Positions 25,253 to 33,236 of a stretch of DNA of 64,000 nucleotides are shown here, in pieces. Both the position numbers and the translations under genes were made by a program. The notes beneath the pieces were generated by a model that was not told the origin of the DNA, made no database searches, and worked only from the letters and a program-made list of their open reading frames with translations. This DNA comes from JBHGBM01 sp041946965. Lineage in GTDB: Bacteria; Acidobacteriota; Terriglobia; Bryobacterales; Bryobacteraceae. Each line of letters begins with the position of its first letter. The stretch's first letter is position 1. The stretch is from assembly GCA_041946965.1 (NCBI GenBank), contig JBHGBM010000009.1, forward strand, positions 30,033 to 94,032, given 5' to 3'.

Positions 25253-26360
25253 ACTCCCAGTTCTTCAGCCACTCGTAGCCGGGGCGCAGGTTGGCCCACA
25301 TCTCCTTTCCAGCCTGCTCGAGTTGGGCCTTCTCTTTCGCATCCAGCTTGCGGCGCTCGGCCACCGCCTTAACCGCATTCTCCACCTGGTGCAAGTTAAT
25401 GAGCCCGGGGATGGGCGCGCTCACGGCGGGGTTGCCGAGCACGTAGCGGAGCGCCAGGCGTGCGCGCTGGTCGTCCTCTTCGCGATGCGGGCTGCCGAGG
25501 GAGCCGTCGCCTTTGAACAGCGAGTTGTCGGCGAAGGGTTTAATCCCGAACATGCCCACGTCATGTTTGCGGATGGCCGCAAAGACGCTGTCCGTGGGCA
25601 GTTCTTTACTGTTGGCCGTGTACGGGGTGCAGACCACCTGCACCTGCTTGGGATACTGCTCGATGACCGACTTCAGCCAGACGCGGTGGTGCGTCGAGAG
25701 CCCGGTGAAGCGCACTTTGCCCTGCTGGCGGGCCTTCTCGAGCGCCTCGAAGGTCGCCTCCTCGACCCGGGTCAGCTCCGCCAGATCGGGGAGACCGTCC
25801 TGCGGCAGGGTTACGCGCCACAAGTCCACATATTCCAGGCCCGCGGCTTTGAGTCCCTCGTCGAGGCCTTGCAGCAGCGCCTTGGGAGTGCGGTACTCGG
25901 GGAATCGCGGTTCCTTCTTGTACCAGGAGTAGCCCAGGTACATCTTGTCGCGCCGGCCCTTCAGGACCTTGCTATAGGCGAGCACTTCCTCGCCGGTGCA
26001 GGCATCGATGTAGTTGATGCCCAGCTCGATGCAGCGGCTGACCACAGCATGGCGGTTTTGCAAAAACTTGGGGTTCTCAACGTTGGCCATGTCTTCCTTG
26101 GCGTATCCGGTGGCCTTGGTGAGGCCGGGCACGACCGTGGCGACGCGCTTCCAATGGCCGCCGAGGCAAACCGCCGAGACCATCAGGCCGGTTTTTCCCA
26201 GCCGCCGGTACTCCATGTTCGCGTTGTAGTTAAGAATGCTTCCGCGCGCGGGCTGCCTGGACTTCTGCGCCTCGACGGGGTGGAAGGATCCGGCCGCCAG
26301 GCCCGCCGCGGCCCCGGCCGCTCCGGCGACGAAATCTCGCCGCTTAAGGTCATCGAACAT
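25245..26360 (-). CDS. Tat-exported aldo/keto reductase-like protein with degenerate catalytic site
   Basis: A 371-residue AKR-fold protein with a twin-arginine signal (LKRRDFVAGAAGAAAGLAAG). The fold is shown by MEYRRLGKTGLMVSAVCLGG, NYIDACTGEEVLAYSKVLKG and the C-terminal RYVLGNPAVSAPIPG. In ordinary AKRs the Asp in NYIDA is followed by a Tyr (ESYG) and, after RRDK, by a Lys (ATK). Here those positions read CTGEE and LGYSW, so catalytic Tyr and Lys appear to be absent. It has its own perfect TATAAT upstream and AGGAGG ten bases before the ATG. It overlaps the next gene by eight bases. It may be a redox-inactive or differently acting periplasmic protein. Confidence 0.85.
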   Translation of the reverse strand: MFDDLKRRDFVAGAAGAAAGLAAGSFHPVEAQKSRQPARGSILNYNANMEYRRLGKTGLMVSAVCLGGHWKRVATVVPGLTKATGYAKEDMANVENPKFLQNRHAVVSRCIELGINYIDACTGEEVLAYSKVLKGRRDKMYLGYSWYKKEPRFPEYRTPKALLQGLDEGLKAAGLEYVDLWRVTLPQDGLPDLAELTRVEEATFEALEKARQQGKVRFTGLSTHHRVWLKSVIEQYPKQVQVVCTPYTANSKELPTDSVFAAIRKHDVGMFGIKPFADNSLFKGDGSLGSPHREEDDQRARLALRYVLGNPAVSAPIPGLINLHQVENAVKAVAERRKLDAKEKAQLEQAGKEMWANLRPGYEWLKNWEYA

Positions 26361-26390
26361 CAGATTCGTTCCTCCTGAAACCGAATCCGA

Positions 26391-26396
26391 ATTATA
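26391..26396 (-). promoter_or_regulatory. -10 element upstream of the aldo/keto reductase gene
   Basis: A perfect TATAAT on the minus strand, 30 bases before the ATG at 26360, with AGGAGG (26371-26376) between. No good -35 is seen at 16-18 bases, so strength or an activator need is uncertain. It suggests the reductase/Gfo pair can be transcribed apart from the sulfatase gene. Confidence 0.45.
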
Positions 26397-26426
26397 GACC
26401 TTTTGAGACCCCGGCGGGCGAACGTC

Positions 26427-27866
26427 TCACTTCGCCGTAACCGGTCCGAACGGCGCCCCGGGCTCCAGCTCGCGGGCGGCGTCGTAGTTGGAGTTGGGCA
26501 AGGGCAGTTGCGCGTTGGTGTCCCGCAGCCATGTTTCGAGGCGGCGCCGCAGCCCGGCGGCCTTCTCCGGCTGGGACGCGGCCAGGTCCCTGGTTTCCCC
26601 AGGGTCGTGTCTCAGGTCGTATAGCTCGGCGCGACGGTCTTCGAAGAACAGAATCAGCTTGTCGTCTCCGCGGCGGATGGCGGCCGAAGGCTTGCCCAGT
26701 TGCGGGCTGTAATGCGGGAAGGACCAGAAGATCTCCCGGCGGTCCAGCGAGGGAGCGCCCCGCAAGAGTCTCGTGATGCTGCGGCCGTCCATGGCCGGCA
26801 TCCCGGCCTTCGGCACCTGCGCCACCTCGGCGATGGTGGGAGCGTAGTCGATGCTGAGAATCGGATGGCGGCACGTGCTGCCCGCCCTGATGTGGCCCGG
26901 CCAGCGGACTGCCGTGGGCACCCGGATTCCGCCTTCATAGAGATGCCCCTTGCCGCTGCGCAGCGGCAGGTTGGATGTGATCGGGCGGTTCTTCCATTCC
27001 CGGGAAGTCACACCGCCGTTATCGCCGGTGAAGAAGACCAGCGTATCCTCCTCGAGGGCCAACTGCTTCAAAGCGTTCAGAACGCGCCCGACGCTCTCGT
27101 CCATGCTCTCGATCATGGCCCCGTAGTCGGCATAGTTCTGCGGGTCCGCGGGGTTGGACTTGGCGGCGTACTTCGCAATCTTCTCCGGTTTCGCTTCAAT
27201 CGGAATGTGAACGGCGAAGTGCGCGAGATAGAGGAAGAACGGGCGGTCTTTGTTTTCCCGAATGAAATCGACCGCGAGCGCCGTGAGGCGGTCGGTCAGA
27301 TAGTCGCCGTCCCGGCCTTCGAGAGGGATCTTTTTCTTCCATTGCGGATAGAAGAAGCTATTGGTCGAGCCGGCCTCATCTCCCGCGAACGCCACGTCAA
27401 AACCCTGGTCTGACGGCAAGAAGCCGGTCTTGCCGAGATGCCACTTGCCGATGCAGGCGGTGCGATAGCCGCGCCTCCGCAGCAACTCCGCAATAGTCAC
27501 TTCTTCGAGCGGCAGTTCCAGCCGCGCGTTCGGTTGCAGAACTCTGGAGTAGTGCAGGCGGTTGGTGGCGCCCTGAAGATGCGCGGTGAGGTGCAGGCGC
27601 GCCGGATACTTGCCGGTCATGATGGCGGCGCGGGTCGGCGAACACACGGGACTGGCGGAGTAGCCGTCGGTGAACACCATGCCGCTCCGCGCGAGCGAGT
27701 CGATGTTAGGGGTTTCATAGAACCTGCTGCCGTTGTAGCCGGTGTCGCGCCATCCGTAGTCGTCGATCAGGATAAAGACGACATTCGGCGGCCGCGACGG
27801 CCGCCCCTGAACTGCGGCAACAGGCAGGCCGGCGGCACAGCGAAGGAAGCTCCTCCGGTTCATCAT
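26427..27866 (-). CDS. Secreted sulfatase (formylglycine-dependent, S1 family)
   Basis: A 479-residue hydrolase of sulfate esters, likely periplasmic. A twin-arginine-like signal (MMNRRSFLRCAAGLPVAAV) is followed by VVFILIDDYGWRDTGYNGS (metal Asp35/Asp36). The modification motif is CSPTR (Cys75), the C-x-P-x-R sequence converted to formylglycine under aerobic conditions, and GKWHLGK and FFTGDNGG follow. No maturase gene is in the window. The start at 27866 is fixed by AGGAGGT (27874-27880); the longer open frame upstream belongs to the neighbouring gene. It starts 23 bases after the stop of the large GH42-like gene, so both are co-transcribed and may act on the same sulfated glycan. Confidence 0.92.
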   Translation of the reverse strand: MMNRRSFLRCAAGLPVAAVQGRPSRPPNVVFILIDDYGWRDTGYNGSRFYETPNIDSLARSGMVFTDGYSASPVCSPTRAAIMTGKYPARLHLTAHLQGATNRLHYSRVLQPNARLELPLEEVTIAELLRRRGYRTACIGKWHLGKTGFLPSDQGFDVAFAGDEAGSTNSFFYPQWKKKIPLEGRDGDYLTDRLTALAVDFIRENKDRPFFLYLAHFAVHIPIEAKPEKIAKYAAKSNPADPQNYADYGAMIESMDESVGRVLNALKQLALEEDTLVFFTGDNGGVTSREWKNRPITSNLPLRSGKGHLYEGGIRVPTAVRWPGHIRAGSTCRHPILSIDYAPTIAEVAQVPKAGMPAMDGRSITRLLRGAPSLDRREIFWSFPHYSPQLGKPSAAIRRGDDKLILFFEDRRAELYDLRHDPGETRDLAASQPEKAAGLRRRLETWLRDTNAQLPLPNSNYDAARELEPGAPFGPVTAK

Positions 27867-27889
27867 GCTGCAAACCTCCTGTACAACGC

Positions 27890-30808
27890 TCATTCCGGAA
27901 CCAAGTATAACCACCGGCCCGAAAGGGCGGAGGTGATTTCCAGGATCAAACTTCCGTTTTCGCGGCGCGAGGCGACCTCTTCTCCGCGGCTGCCCGGCCG
28001 CGGGCCCTCGGCATAGATGGTGAGACGGCGCGGCATGGCGGCGTCGGGCACCCGGACCACGCCCGCTCCCTGGCACTGGATCTGGTAAACCGCGCCCCCG
28101 GGCACACGCCGCACCTGGGGAATGGGCGCCCAGGCCACCAGCGGCATGTCGCTATCGGCGAAGACGGTCTGGCGGCCGTCCACGGTGATTCGCCGGCAAT
28201 TGTGGCCGGCAAAGGCAATCAAGCTCCCTTGCTGGACGCGGAACGTGACCGCGCCCGTGCCGTCGTAATCGACGGTGTGCCCGTTGACGCGGAACGCCCG
28301 CAGGCGCAGGGCTTCGGAGGGCGGCGGATGACGCTCCAGCGCCTGGCGGTCGGCCTCCGGGTCGCGAGCGAAGCCGCCCGGCCAGTCTTCTTCGTACTCG
28401 CGGAGGTGCGGGGCAATGGCGGTAGCGCCATTCGGGAAGCGGCAGGCCAGGTACGGCGAGGTGCGGGAGACGTACTCGGGATGATCCGCACCCTGGTACG
28501 CGCCGAGCGCGTGCAGGATCTCAAACCACGTGCGCGTCTCATAGCCCAGGCTGCGGGACTGATCGTCGCGGGGCCGGAAACCAAGGAAGGCGGCGGAGCC
28601 GCGGCGCGTGCCCACGATCGCACTCCCCGCACGGGCCGTCACCTGGGTCCCGGCGAGTGGCTCGACGGGATAGATCCGGTCCACCAGAAAATCCGTGAGG
28701 ATGGTTTGGGGAGGCACTTTGGCCAACGCGCCCTCGAACCGCACCCGGCGCCCCGGCGCCAGCAGGCCCTCGTCGGCTCCGGGCTGATAACGCACGCCGA
28801 AGATCTCCTGCCACAGCGGCAGCGCGGGTTCACCCTCATAGGTGAGCACCGGCGGGGGACCGGACCAGATCAGACGCCCGCCCGCGGCGGCGAACTCCCG
28901 CATCATCTCCAGCAGGCTCTTCGGCGGAAACGGCTCAAAGAGAGCCGCCAGGGTGGTGAAGCGGCGGCCCGCCATCTCGATGGCATCGCCGTTCACCCGT
29001 CCGCGCTCGAGCAACTTGGCCGGCGTGACGTAGTTGGCGTAGCCGTACTGGGTCATCCAACTTCCAAAGCGTTCGTCCACGGCTACCAGGTCGAGGGGGT
29101 ACAGCATGAGCACATCGACGTCGCGGTGCTGAAGGTCCTGCACCATGCCGAAAGCGGGAGTTCCGTTGGAGGCGCCGAAGGTGTTCACCAGCGCCATGCG
29201 CCGCCGCGAGATTTCCGCGGGCATGCCCCAATGCGCGGCATAGGAATAGGGAACCTGGTTGAGGATTCCGGTGGAGCAGGCGAGGGCGAGGGCGAAGTAA
29301 TTGCGGTCGAGCCAGCCGCCTTCGGTGTGGTCGTTGCCGTTGCCCGTGAGGAAGTCGCCCCACTTGAAGTAATCCTGGCAGGCGGTCGAGGCCTGGTGCA
29401 CGGTGTTCGACCAGACGAAGTTGGAGGTGTACTCGTACTGCTGGCGGGCACGCGGCTGGCGGCCTGCGTCCCAGTAGTCGATGGTGGGGCTTTCCGCCCA
29501 GGTGGCGTGGGCGCGGGCGCGGAGATGCCGGCCCATCCGGGCTTCGGCGTGGCGCTTGGCGGCGATGAACAGGTCGGCCACACCGTCCTGCAACAGGTGG
29601 TAGTAGCGGGTGCGGAACAGGGCGGTGCGGCGGACCTCCTCGGGCGAGACGCCGAAGACGTGCATGATCCCCTGCCTGGCGCTGAGGTCGGTGGCGGCAT
29701 CCTCCTGGCCGTGGACGAAGTAGATCAGGTACTTCGCGAAATCCGCGTATCCGGCGCCGTAGCGGGCCGCAAATTCGCGCGCCAGCCCGGCGCTCACATA
29801 GCGCAGGGCAAACTCGCCGTGGTCGTGGTGGTTGAAGTAGGCCCAATCGCCCTGAATATGAATCTCATCGGAGTAGAGAGCATGAAGTTGCACGCCCGCG
29901 GCGGCGTATTGGTCCACCAGGGCGGTCAGAAAGGGCAGCGCTTTGGGACTGAAGTAATCCATTTCGGGTGTGCGGTACTGCTGGACCACAAGGACGCGAT
30001 TCAAGCCCGGCTGGGCGGGCCGGGAAGCCGGCCTGCCGTGTACGCGGACGCGTACCGCGCGGTAATCGCCGGCCCGCGCTTCCAGTCCCTCGTAAGGCTC
30101 CACCTGGATGCCGTCCTTGAGTTCCACGATGGAAGCGGGGGCGACCACGCGGTACGGCGTGCCGCTCACCCGGCTCTCGCGAAAGGCAAACACCCGCACG
30201 CCGGCATCCTCGAGGCCCACGGGGCCCTTGTTGTTGGCCCATTGAACCTGGCGCCACAACTCGACGCTGAACGCGCCCGTAACGGGATCGCGCAGGCCCT
30301 TGCGGTAGTGCATCCAGAGGCCGGACTCGCCGGTGCGCGCAAAGGTCCTGCCGGCCTCGAGCGGGCTGAGCAAAGAGAGATCGAGGCCCAACCCGTAATC
30401 CTGCGCGAATCGGCCGATGGCGGCGATGCGCTGGATGTACTCGGCGGAGTCTGGCAGCAGGCGGCGGGGCTTATTCTGCCCGGGCCGGTATTGCCGGAAG
30501 AAGTGATCGAAAGCCACGGTCAGGGTAGGTTGGCCGGCGGCCCGCGCCCGCTCGCAGATCTGCCGCAGGCTGGCCATGCGGGGTGCGCGGCCCGTGGAGA
30601 GGTTGAGCGCCTTATCGGGGTCGGAGAGCGCCTCGAGTTCCTCATCCGTCACCAGGATGATGGCCGGGCCGCGGATCTGGAAGCCCCACGGCCCGGGGTA
30701 AGCCACCAGGTCGCCGCGGTAGATGCTTTCCGGCGCCGGGGCGGCCGAGGCCAGCACCGCGGCTGCAAGCCAGAAAGACGCCCGGCGCAACGCGGCAGAA
30801 GCCAACAT
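27890..30808 (-). CDS. Very large secreted GH42-like protein of unknown activity
   Basis: A 972-residue protein with signal peptide (FWLAAAVLASAAPAPE). The N-terminal half looks like a TIM-barrel (QPTLTVAFDHFF, YGLGLDLSLLSPLEAG, LHALYSDEIHIQGDW). The middle part ALFEPFPPKSLLEMMREF and AGGRLIWSGPPP resembles the glutamine-amidotransferase-like trimerisation domain of GH42 beta-galactosidases. The C-terminus is beta-rich. I do not recognise a specific family; a glycoside hydrolase role is inferred from the domain layout and the sulfatase that follows. The start ATG 30808 has AAAGGA at good distance; the longer frame upstream has no signal peptide. A strong hairpin lies 23 bases upstream in the leader. 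Confidence 0.65.
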   Translation of the reverse strand: MLASAALRRASFWLAAAVLASAAPAPESIYRGDLVAYPGPWGFQIRGPAIILVTDEELEALSDPDKALNLSTGRAPRMASLRQICERARAAGQPTLTVAFDHFFRQYRPGQNKPRRLLPDSAEYIQRIAAIGRFAQDYGLGLDLSLLSPLEAGRTFARTGESGLWMHYRKGLRDPVTGAFSVELWRQVQWANNKGPVGLEDAGVRVFAFRESRVSGTPYRVVAPASIVELKDGIQVEPYEGLEARAGDYRAVRVRVHGRPASRPAQPGLNRVLVVQQYRTPEMDYFSPKALPFLTALVDQYAAAGVQLHALYSDEIHIQGDWAYFNHHDHGEFALRYVSAGLAREFAARYGAGYADFAKYLIYFVHGQEDAATDLSARQGIMHVFGVSPEEVRRTALFRTRYYHLLQDGVADLFIAAKRHAEARMGRHLRARAHATWAESPTIDYWDAGRQPRARQQYEYTSNFVWSNTVHQASTACQDYFKWGDFLTGNGNDHTEGGWLDRNYFALALACSTGILNQVPYSYAAHWGMPAEISRRRMALVNTFGASNGTPAFGMVQDLQHRDVDVLMLYPLDLVAVDERFGSWMTQYGYANYVTPAKLLERGRVNGDAIEMAGRRFTTLAALFEPFPPKSLLEMMREFAAAGGRLIWSGPPPVLTYEGEPALPLWQEIFGVRYQPGADEGLLAPGRRVRFEGALAKVPPQTILTDFLVDRIYPVEPLAGTQVTARAGSAIVGTRRGSAAFLGFRPRDDQSRSLGYETRTWFEILHALGAYQGADHPEYVSRTSPYLACRFPNGATAIAPHLREYEEDWPGGFARDPEADRQALERHPPPSEALRLRAFRVNGHTVDYDGTGAVTFRVQQGSLIAFAGHNCRRITVDGRQTVFADSDMPLVAWAPIPQVRRVPGGAVYQIQCQGAGVVRVPDAAMPRRLTIYAEGPRPGSRGEEVASRRENGSLILEITSALSGRWLYLVPE

Positions 30809-30831
30809 CGCAAGTCCTTTCCTTTGGGACG

Positions 30832-30851
30832 CGGCCGCCTCATGGCGGCCG
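30832..30851 (-). other. Perfect 8-bp hairpin in the leader of the GH42-like gene
   Basis: CGGCCGCC and GGCGGCCG pair around the four-base loop TCAT. It lies 23 bases upstream of the ATG at 30808 and next to the Shine-Dalgarno region. There is no T-run on either side, so it is not an obvious terminator. It could affect translation or mRNA stability. Confidence 0.4.
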
Positions 30852-30940
30852 GCCTCTCTCAAATTTCCACCAGAGCGCAAGGAACCGCAACAGCAGAAGA
30901 GGCCGGCGAGGGTGCGCGGGTCCGCCGGCCGGCTTCCTGT

Positions 30941-30946
30941 TATACT
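30941..30946 (+). promoter_or_regulatory. Possible -10 element of the DegT operon
   Basis: TATACT, 34 bases before the ATG at 30981, in the only AT-rich stretch of this divergent region. No clear -35 is seen. The overlapping minus-strand reading (TATAAC) could also serve the divergent GH42-like gene. Confidence 0.3.
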
Positions 30947-30980
30947 GGCGGGAAACCCAAAACTAGGAGATTTCGAGCGA

Positions 30981-32105
30981 ATGAACGTGTCATTTTACGG
31001 GCATGTCCGCCAATACCACAACATCAAGGCGGAGATCGACGCCAACATGCAGGAAGTCCTCGAAAGCGGCCAATACGTGATGGGGCCGATGTTGAAGCGC
31101 TTCGAGAAGGAATTTGCCGCTTATCACGGGATGAAGTACGCGATCGGGGTCGGCAACGGCACCGATGCCCTGTGGCTGTCCTTCATGGCTCTTGGAATCG
31201 GGCCGGGGGATGAGTGCATCACCACAGCGAACACGTTCTTCGCGACCGCCGAAGCGATCTGGATCGCGGGCGCCACGGCGGTATTCGTGGACTCCGATCC
31301 CAGGACCAATTGCATCGACCCGAACGCGATCGAGGCGGCCATCACGGAAAAGACCAAGGCCCTGGTGCCGGTGCATCTCTACGGGCAGTGCGCGGACATG
31401 AAAGCGATCCGCAAGATCGCCGATAAACACAAGCTGCTGGTGATCGAGGATAACGCGCAGGCGATCGGGGCATCCGGCGACGGATTCAGGATCGGCGAGC
31501 TGAGCGACGCGGTCTGCACCAGTTTCATCATTCAGAAAAACCTGGGCACCTTCGGGGACGGCGGCGCGGTGGTCACGAACAACGGCGAGGTGGACCGCCT
31601 GGTCCGGAAACTGCGCAATCACGGCTCGGACAAGCGCTCCTGCCACAGCTACGGCTTTAACAGCCGGCTGGACGACCTGCACGCCGGGGTGCTGAGCGCG
31701 AAGCTGAAGCACATCGATGCGGGCAACGACCTGCGGCGCAAGTGGGCGGCGCGGTACACGGCGGGCCTGGCCGGCGCCAGGAACCTGACGCTCCCCTACG
31801 AGACGCCGGGCTACCGGCACGTCTTCCATCTTTATGTAATCGAGACCCGGAAGCCGGAGCAGCGCGACCGCCTGCTGCAATTCCTCAACGATAACGGCAT
31901 CGACGCGAAATGCCACTACCCCATCGCCATCCACCAGCAGGAGGGCTATCCGTGGGGCAAGCAGGCCAGGATCGCGGGACCGCTGCCGAACTCCGAACGG
32001 AACGCCGCCTGCTGCATTTCCCTGCCCATGTTCCCCGAGCTGACCGGGGAAGAGGTGGACTACACGGCCGGGAAAGTCATGGAGTGGGACCAGAGCGCGG
32101 AGTAG
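30981..32105 (+). CDS. DegT/DnrJ/EryC1/StrS family PLP-dependent aminotransferase
   Basis: A 374-residue cytosolic enzyme expected to put an amino group on a keto sugar using glutamate and PLP. Family features in order: GVGNGTDALWL (phosphate-binding), DECITTANTFFATAEAI, VIEDNAQAIGA (Asp157 and Gln160 around the PLP ring) and SFIIQKNLGTFGDGGAV, where Lys186 is the Schiff-base lysine. The frame is open upstream of 30981, but the ATG there has TAGGAGA nearby and gives the normal length. It is three bases before a Gfo/Idh/MocA dehydrogenase, the classical pair for 3-oxidation then amination of a sugar (compare WlbA/WlbE or NtdC/NtdA). A LacI regulator follows. Confidence 0.92.
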   Translation: MNVSFYGHVRQYHNIKAEIDANMQEVLESGQYVMGPMLKRFEKEFAAYHGMKYAIGVGNGTDALWLSFMALGIGPGDECITTANTFFATAEAIWIAGATAVFVDSDPRTNCIDPNAIEAAITEKTKALVPVHLYGQCADMKAIRKIADKHKLLVIEDNAQAIGASGDGFRIGELSDAVCTSFIIQKNLGTFGDGGAVVTNNGEVDRLVRKLRNHGSDKRSCHSYGFNSRLDDLHAGVLSAKLKHIDAGNDLRRKWAARYTAGLAGARNLTLPYETPGYRHVFHLYVIETRKPEQRDRLLQFLNDNGIDAKCHYPIAIHQQEGYPWGKQARIAGPLPNSERNAACCISLPMFPELTGEEVDYTAGKVMEWDQSAE

Positions 32106-32108
32106 AGT

Positions 32109-33182
32109 ATGGACCGCAGGTACAAGGTTGTCGTCGTAGGCATGGGCAAGCGGGGGATGCACCACGCAGCGGCATTCCAGGCGAACGGCCGGTTTGAAGT
32201 GGCGGGCGTGTGCGACATCGATGCGGCGAGGGCGGAGGCGGCAGCGGCCAGGTTCGGCGCGCCCGTGAAGGGGACCGACGCCGCGCAGGTGGCCGCGGCG
32301 GTGCGCCCGGATGTGTTTTGCTTTTGCACCATGCCGGGCGTCCGGACCGGGATGATCCGGACAGGCATCGACAGCGGCGCCCGTTTGATCGCGATGGAGA
32401 AGCCGGTCGCGCTATCGAGCGCCGCCGGCTTCGAGATTCGCCGGCTGGTGGCGGACAGCGGCGTGAAAGTGGTTGTGAGCCACCAGCATCGCTATGGAGT
32501 GCATTACCGGAAGGTGAAGGAGTTGATCGCAAGCGGCGCGCTCGGCCGCATTCACACGGTGTACGGCACCGCGACCGGCTGGATGATGCACATGCTGTCT
32601 CACCTGGTCGATTACATGCGCTGGTACAACGGCGGCGCGGAAGCGGAATGGGTGATGGCCCAGGCCGCCGGACGAGGGAAGCTTGCGGATGCGCATCCTT
32701 CGCCCGATTACATCGCGGGATTCATTCAGTTCGCCAATGGCGTGCGCGGCGTGGTCGAGTGCGGCGCGGGCGCACCGGACGTGCCGGAAGTGGATTACTG
32801 GTGGCGCAAGTGCCGGATCGGCGCACAGGGCGCCAACGGATTCGCCGAGGTTCTGACGGGCGGCGGGTGGCGCGCCGTCACCGGGCAGGGTTCGTTCTCC
32901 GGCGAAGGCTGCATGAACTACGACCTGGACATGCCCCCGTATATCCAGGAGATGGCCGACTGGCTGGACGACGAAACGCGGGTGCACCCCTGCAACTTCG
33001 AGAGCGCGTACAAGGGCTTTGAGATCACCATGGCTTTGTGCCGCTCAGCCGCAGGAGGAGGACAGGAGCGGTTGCCGCTGGCCTCGGAAGCCGACGAACT
33101 CGATCTGCTGAAACGATCACTTCCCGATCGTCCGGTGCTGCTCTCCATGCCCGCCAACGCGAAGGAATACCTGCCCTCGTGA
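32109..33182 (+). CDS. Gfo/Idh/MocA family NAD(P)-dependent sugar dehydrogenase
   Basis: A 357-residue cytosolic dehydrogenase. The Rossmann start is VVVVGMGKRGMHHAAAFQ with the acidic end ICD-type VCDIDAARAEA. The catalytic motif is MEKPVALSS with the lysine intact, unlike the exported family member at 23891. Then come SHQHRYGVHYRKVKELI and a long alpha/beta domain. There is no signal peptide. It follows the aminotransferase with three bases between and precedes the LacI gene. The pair probably forms a keto sugar that the aminotransferase then uses, or works on the breakdown products of the sugar system in this region. Confidence 0.92.
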   Translation: MDRRYKVVVVGMGKRGMHHAAAFQANGRFEVAGVCDIDAARAEAAAARFGAPVKGTDAAQVAAAVRPDVFCFCTMPGVRTGMIRTGIDSGARLIAMEKPVALSSAAGFEIRRLVADSGVKVVVSHQHRYGVHYRKVKELIASGALGRIHTVYGTATGWMMHMLSHLVDYMRWYNGGAEAEWVMAQAAGRGKLADAHPSPDYIAGFIQFANGVRGVVECGAGAPDVPEVDYWWRKCRIGAQGANGFAEVLTGGGWRAVTGQGSFSGEGCMNYDLDMPPYIQEMADWLDDETRVHPCNFESAYKGFEITMALCRSAAGGGQERLPLASEADELDLLKRSLPDRPVLLSMPANAKEYLPS

Positions 33183-33217
33183 GCGCTTTTCGCGTTCGAA
33201 TCGTTTAGATTTCCGGC

Positions 33218-33223
33218 TATAAT
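33218..33223 (+). promoter_or_regulatory. -10 element of the LacI regulator gene
   Basis: A perfect TATAAT with TTCGAA 17 bases upstream as a poor -35 (33195-33200). It ends 13 bases before the ATG at 33237, giving a very short leader. Between the two boxes TCGTTTAGATTT (33201-33212) resembles half of the CGTTTcAGAT site found at 40845-40854, which would suit autoregulation. Confidence 0.45.
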
Positions 33224-33236
33224 TGAGAGTGGCTTC

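Noticed and set aside
28202..31213. A 1003-codon plus-strand open frame over the GH42-like gene
   Set aside because: Antisense shadow running through the signal peptide and leader of the minus-strand gene and into the DegT start; no recognisable domain.
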